DNA of 21,124 nucleotides, from assembly GCA_964399625.1 (NCBI GenBank), contig CAYNSB010000055.1, positions 1 to 21,124 on the forward strand, in the 5' to 3' direction. Positions 20,795-21,124 of the stretch are shown here, one piece after another; position 1 is the first letter of the stretch; each line of letters starts with the position of its first letter. The position numbers and the translations under genes were made by a program. The DNA comes from CAYNSB01 sp964399625 (lineage in GTDB: Bacteria; Planctomycetota; Phycisphaerae; Phycisphaerales; UBA1924). The notes beneath the pieces were generated by a model, which had not been told where the DNA came from, made no database searches, and saw only the letters and a list, made by a program, of their open reading frames with translations.

Positions 20795-21124
20795 GCAGGC
20801 GCTCCAGGTAGTGGATGTCCGCCCCGCCCCGCGTGAACTCGGCGGTCTCCATCAGGCGCAGCTGCAGCGGGATCGTCGTCTTGATCGGGCCGATCGCGAA
20901 CTCCCGCAGCGCCCGCGCCATGCGCCGGATCGCCTCCTCGCGCGTGTCCGCGTGGACCAGCAGCTTCCCGATCATGCTGTCGTAGTTGGGCGGCACCACG
21001 TACCCCGTCACCACGTGGCTATCCAGGCGCACGCCCGGGCCGCCCGGCGGGTTGTACGTCTCGATCTTCCCCGCGCACGGGCGGAACCCCTTGTCGGGGT
21101 CCTCCGCGTTGATCCGGCACTCGA
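20775..21124 (-). CDS. accC: biotin carboxylase subunit of acetyl-CoA carboxylase, C-terminal part
   Basis: About 116 C-terminal codons are visible; the start lies beyond the right edge. Biotin carboxylase carboxylates biotin on AccB using ATP and bicarbonate, the first step of fatty acid synthesis. The segment reads ECRINAEDPDKGFRPCAGKI, then NPPGGPGVRLDSHVVTGY and VPPNYDSMIGKLLVHADTRE, the conserved AccC C-terminal lobe (the Arg in GPGVRLDSH belongs to the active-site region). It ends LERLLKGIGQ, a normal C-terminus, with stop TAG at 20775-20777. The tail overlaps the convergent PEP-CTERM gene by 20 bp. Pyruvate or propionyl-CoA carboxylase biotin carboxylase domains are less likely because the protein stops right after this lobe. 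Confidence 0.93.
   Translation of the reverse strand, partial: ECRINAEDPDKGFRPCAGKIETYNPPGGPGVRLDSHVVTGYVVPPNYDSMIGKLLVHADTREEAIRRMARALREFAIGPIKTTIPLQLRLMETAEFTRGGADIHYLERLLKGIGQ

Noticed and set aside
1..21124. CRISPR arrays, insertion sequences, integrase or phage genes, attachment site at the tRNA
   Set aside because: No regularly spaced repeats, no transposase or integrase motifs, and no duplicate of the tRNA 3' end were seen in the window.

Overview
This is a GC-rich chromosomal window (about 70% G+C by eye) with dense, ordinary-length genes. It shows no insertion sequence, integrase, phage gene, CRISPR array or rRNA. It most resembles a Planctomycetota genome of the Phycisphaerae type. 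The evidence is a membrane protein with an N-terminal CPRCGYDLSG zinc ribbon, an exported protein with a VPAPG/RRRR variant PEP-CTERM sorting tail, and a short PheT. That assignment is inference and has not been checked by phylogeny.

Region 1 (1-7239, minus strand) reads, in order of transcription: zinc-dependent glucose-1-dehydrogenase-like enzyme, MIP-family channel, GMC oxidoreductase, exported double-VOC protein, exported YHS-domain protein, and a GH63/MGH1-like glucosidase cut by the left edge. Stop/start overlaps and short gaps suggest one transcription unit for sugar or glucoside (possibly compatible-solute) breakdown and oxidation.

Region 2 (7363-9627, minus strand) is a tight membrane redox module of four genes linked by 4-bp overlaps. 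It encodes two very small membrane proteins, a fusion of a ferric-reductase-like haem domain to a Rieske [2Fe-2S] domain, and a membrane-anchored protein with two OB-like repeats and a three-cysteine loop. An 8-bp inverted repeat sits just upstream. This is the best candidate in the window for a poorly described system.

Region 3 (9758-13719) holds tRNA-Arg(CCU), an exported protein of unknown function, a zinc-ribbon membrane protein of visibly lower GC, serine hydroxymethyltransferase (glyA), and a small four-helix membrane protein.

Region 4 (13866-21124) holds an exported dienelactone-hydrolase-family protein, a DinB-family protein, phenylalanyl-tRNA synthetase beta chain lacking its tRNA-binding domain, a small lipoprotein, an HscA-like Hsp70, a PEP-CTERM protein, and the C-terminal end of biotin carboxylase (accC).

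Two window-wide patterns stand out. Several genes have a TAnnnT -10-like hexamer only 5-8 nt before the start codon and no clear Shine-Dalgarno, which is the layout expected of leaderless mRNAs. The palindrome CGATCG is far more frequent than base composition predicts, and Asp-Arg pairs favour GAT-CG codons although Asp is otherwise mostly GAC. No intergenic stretch exceeds 300 bases.
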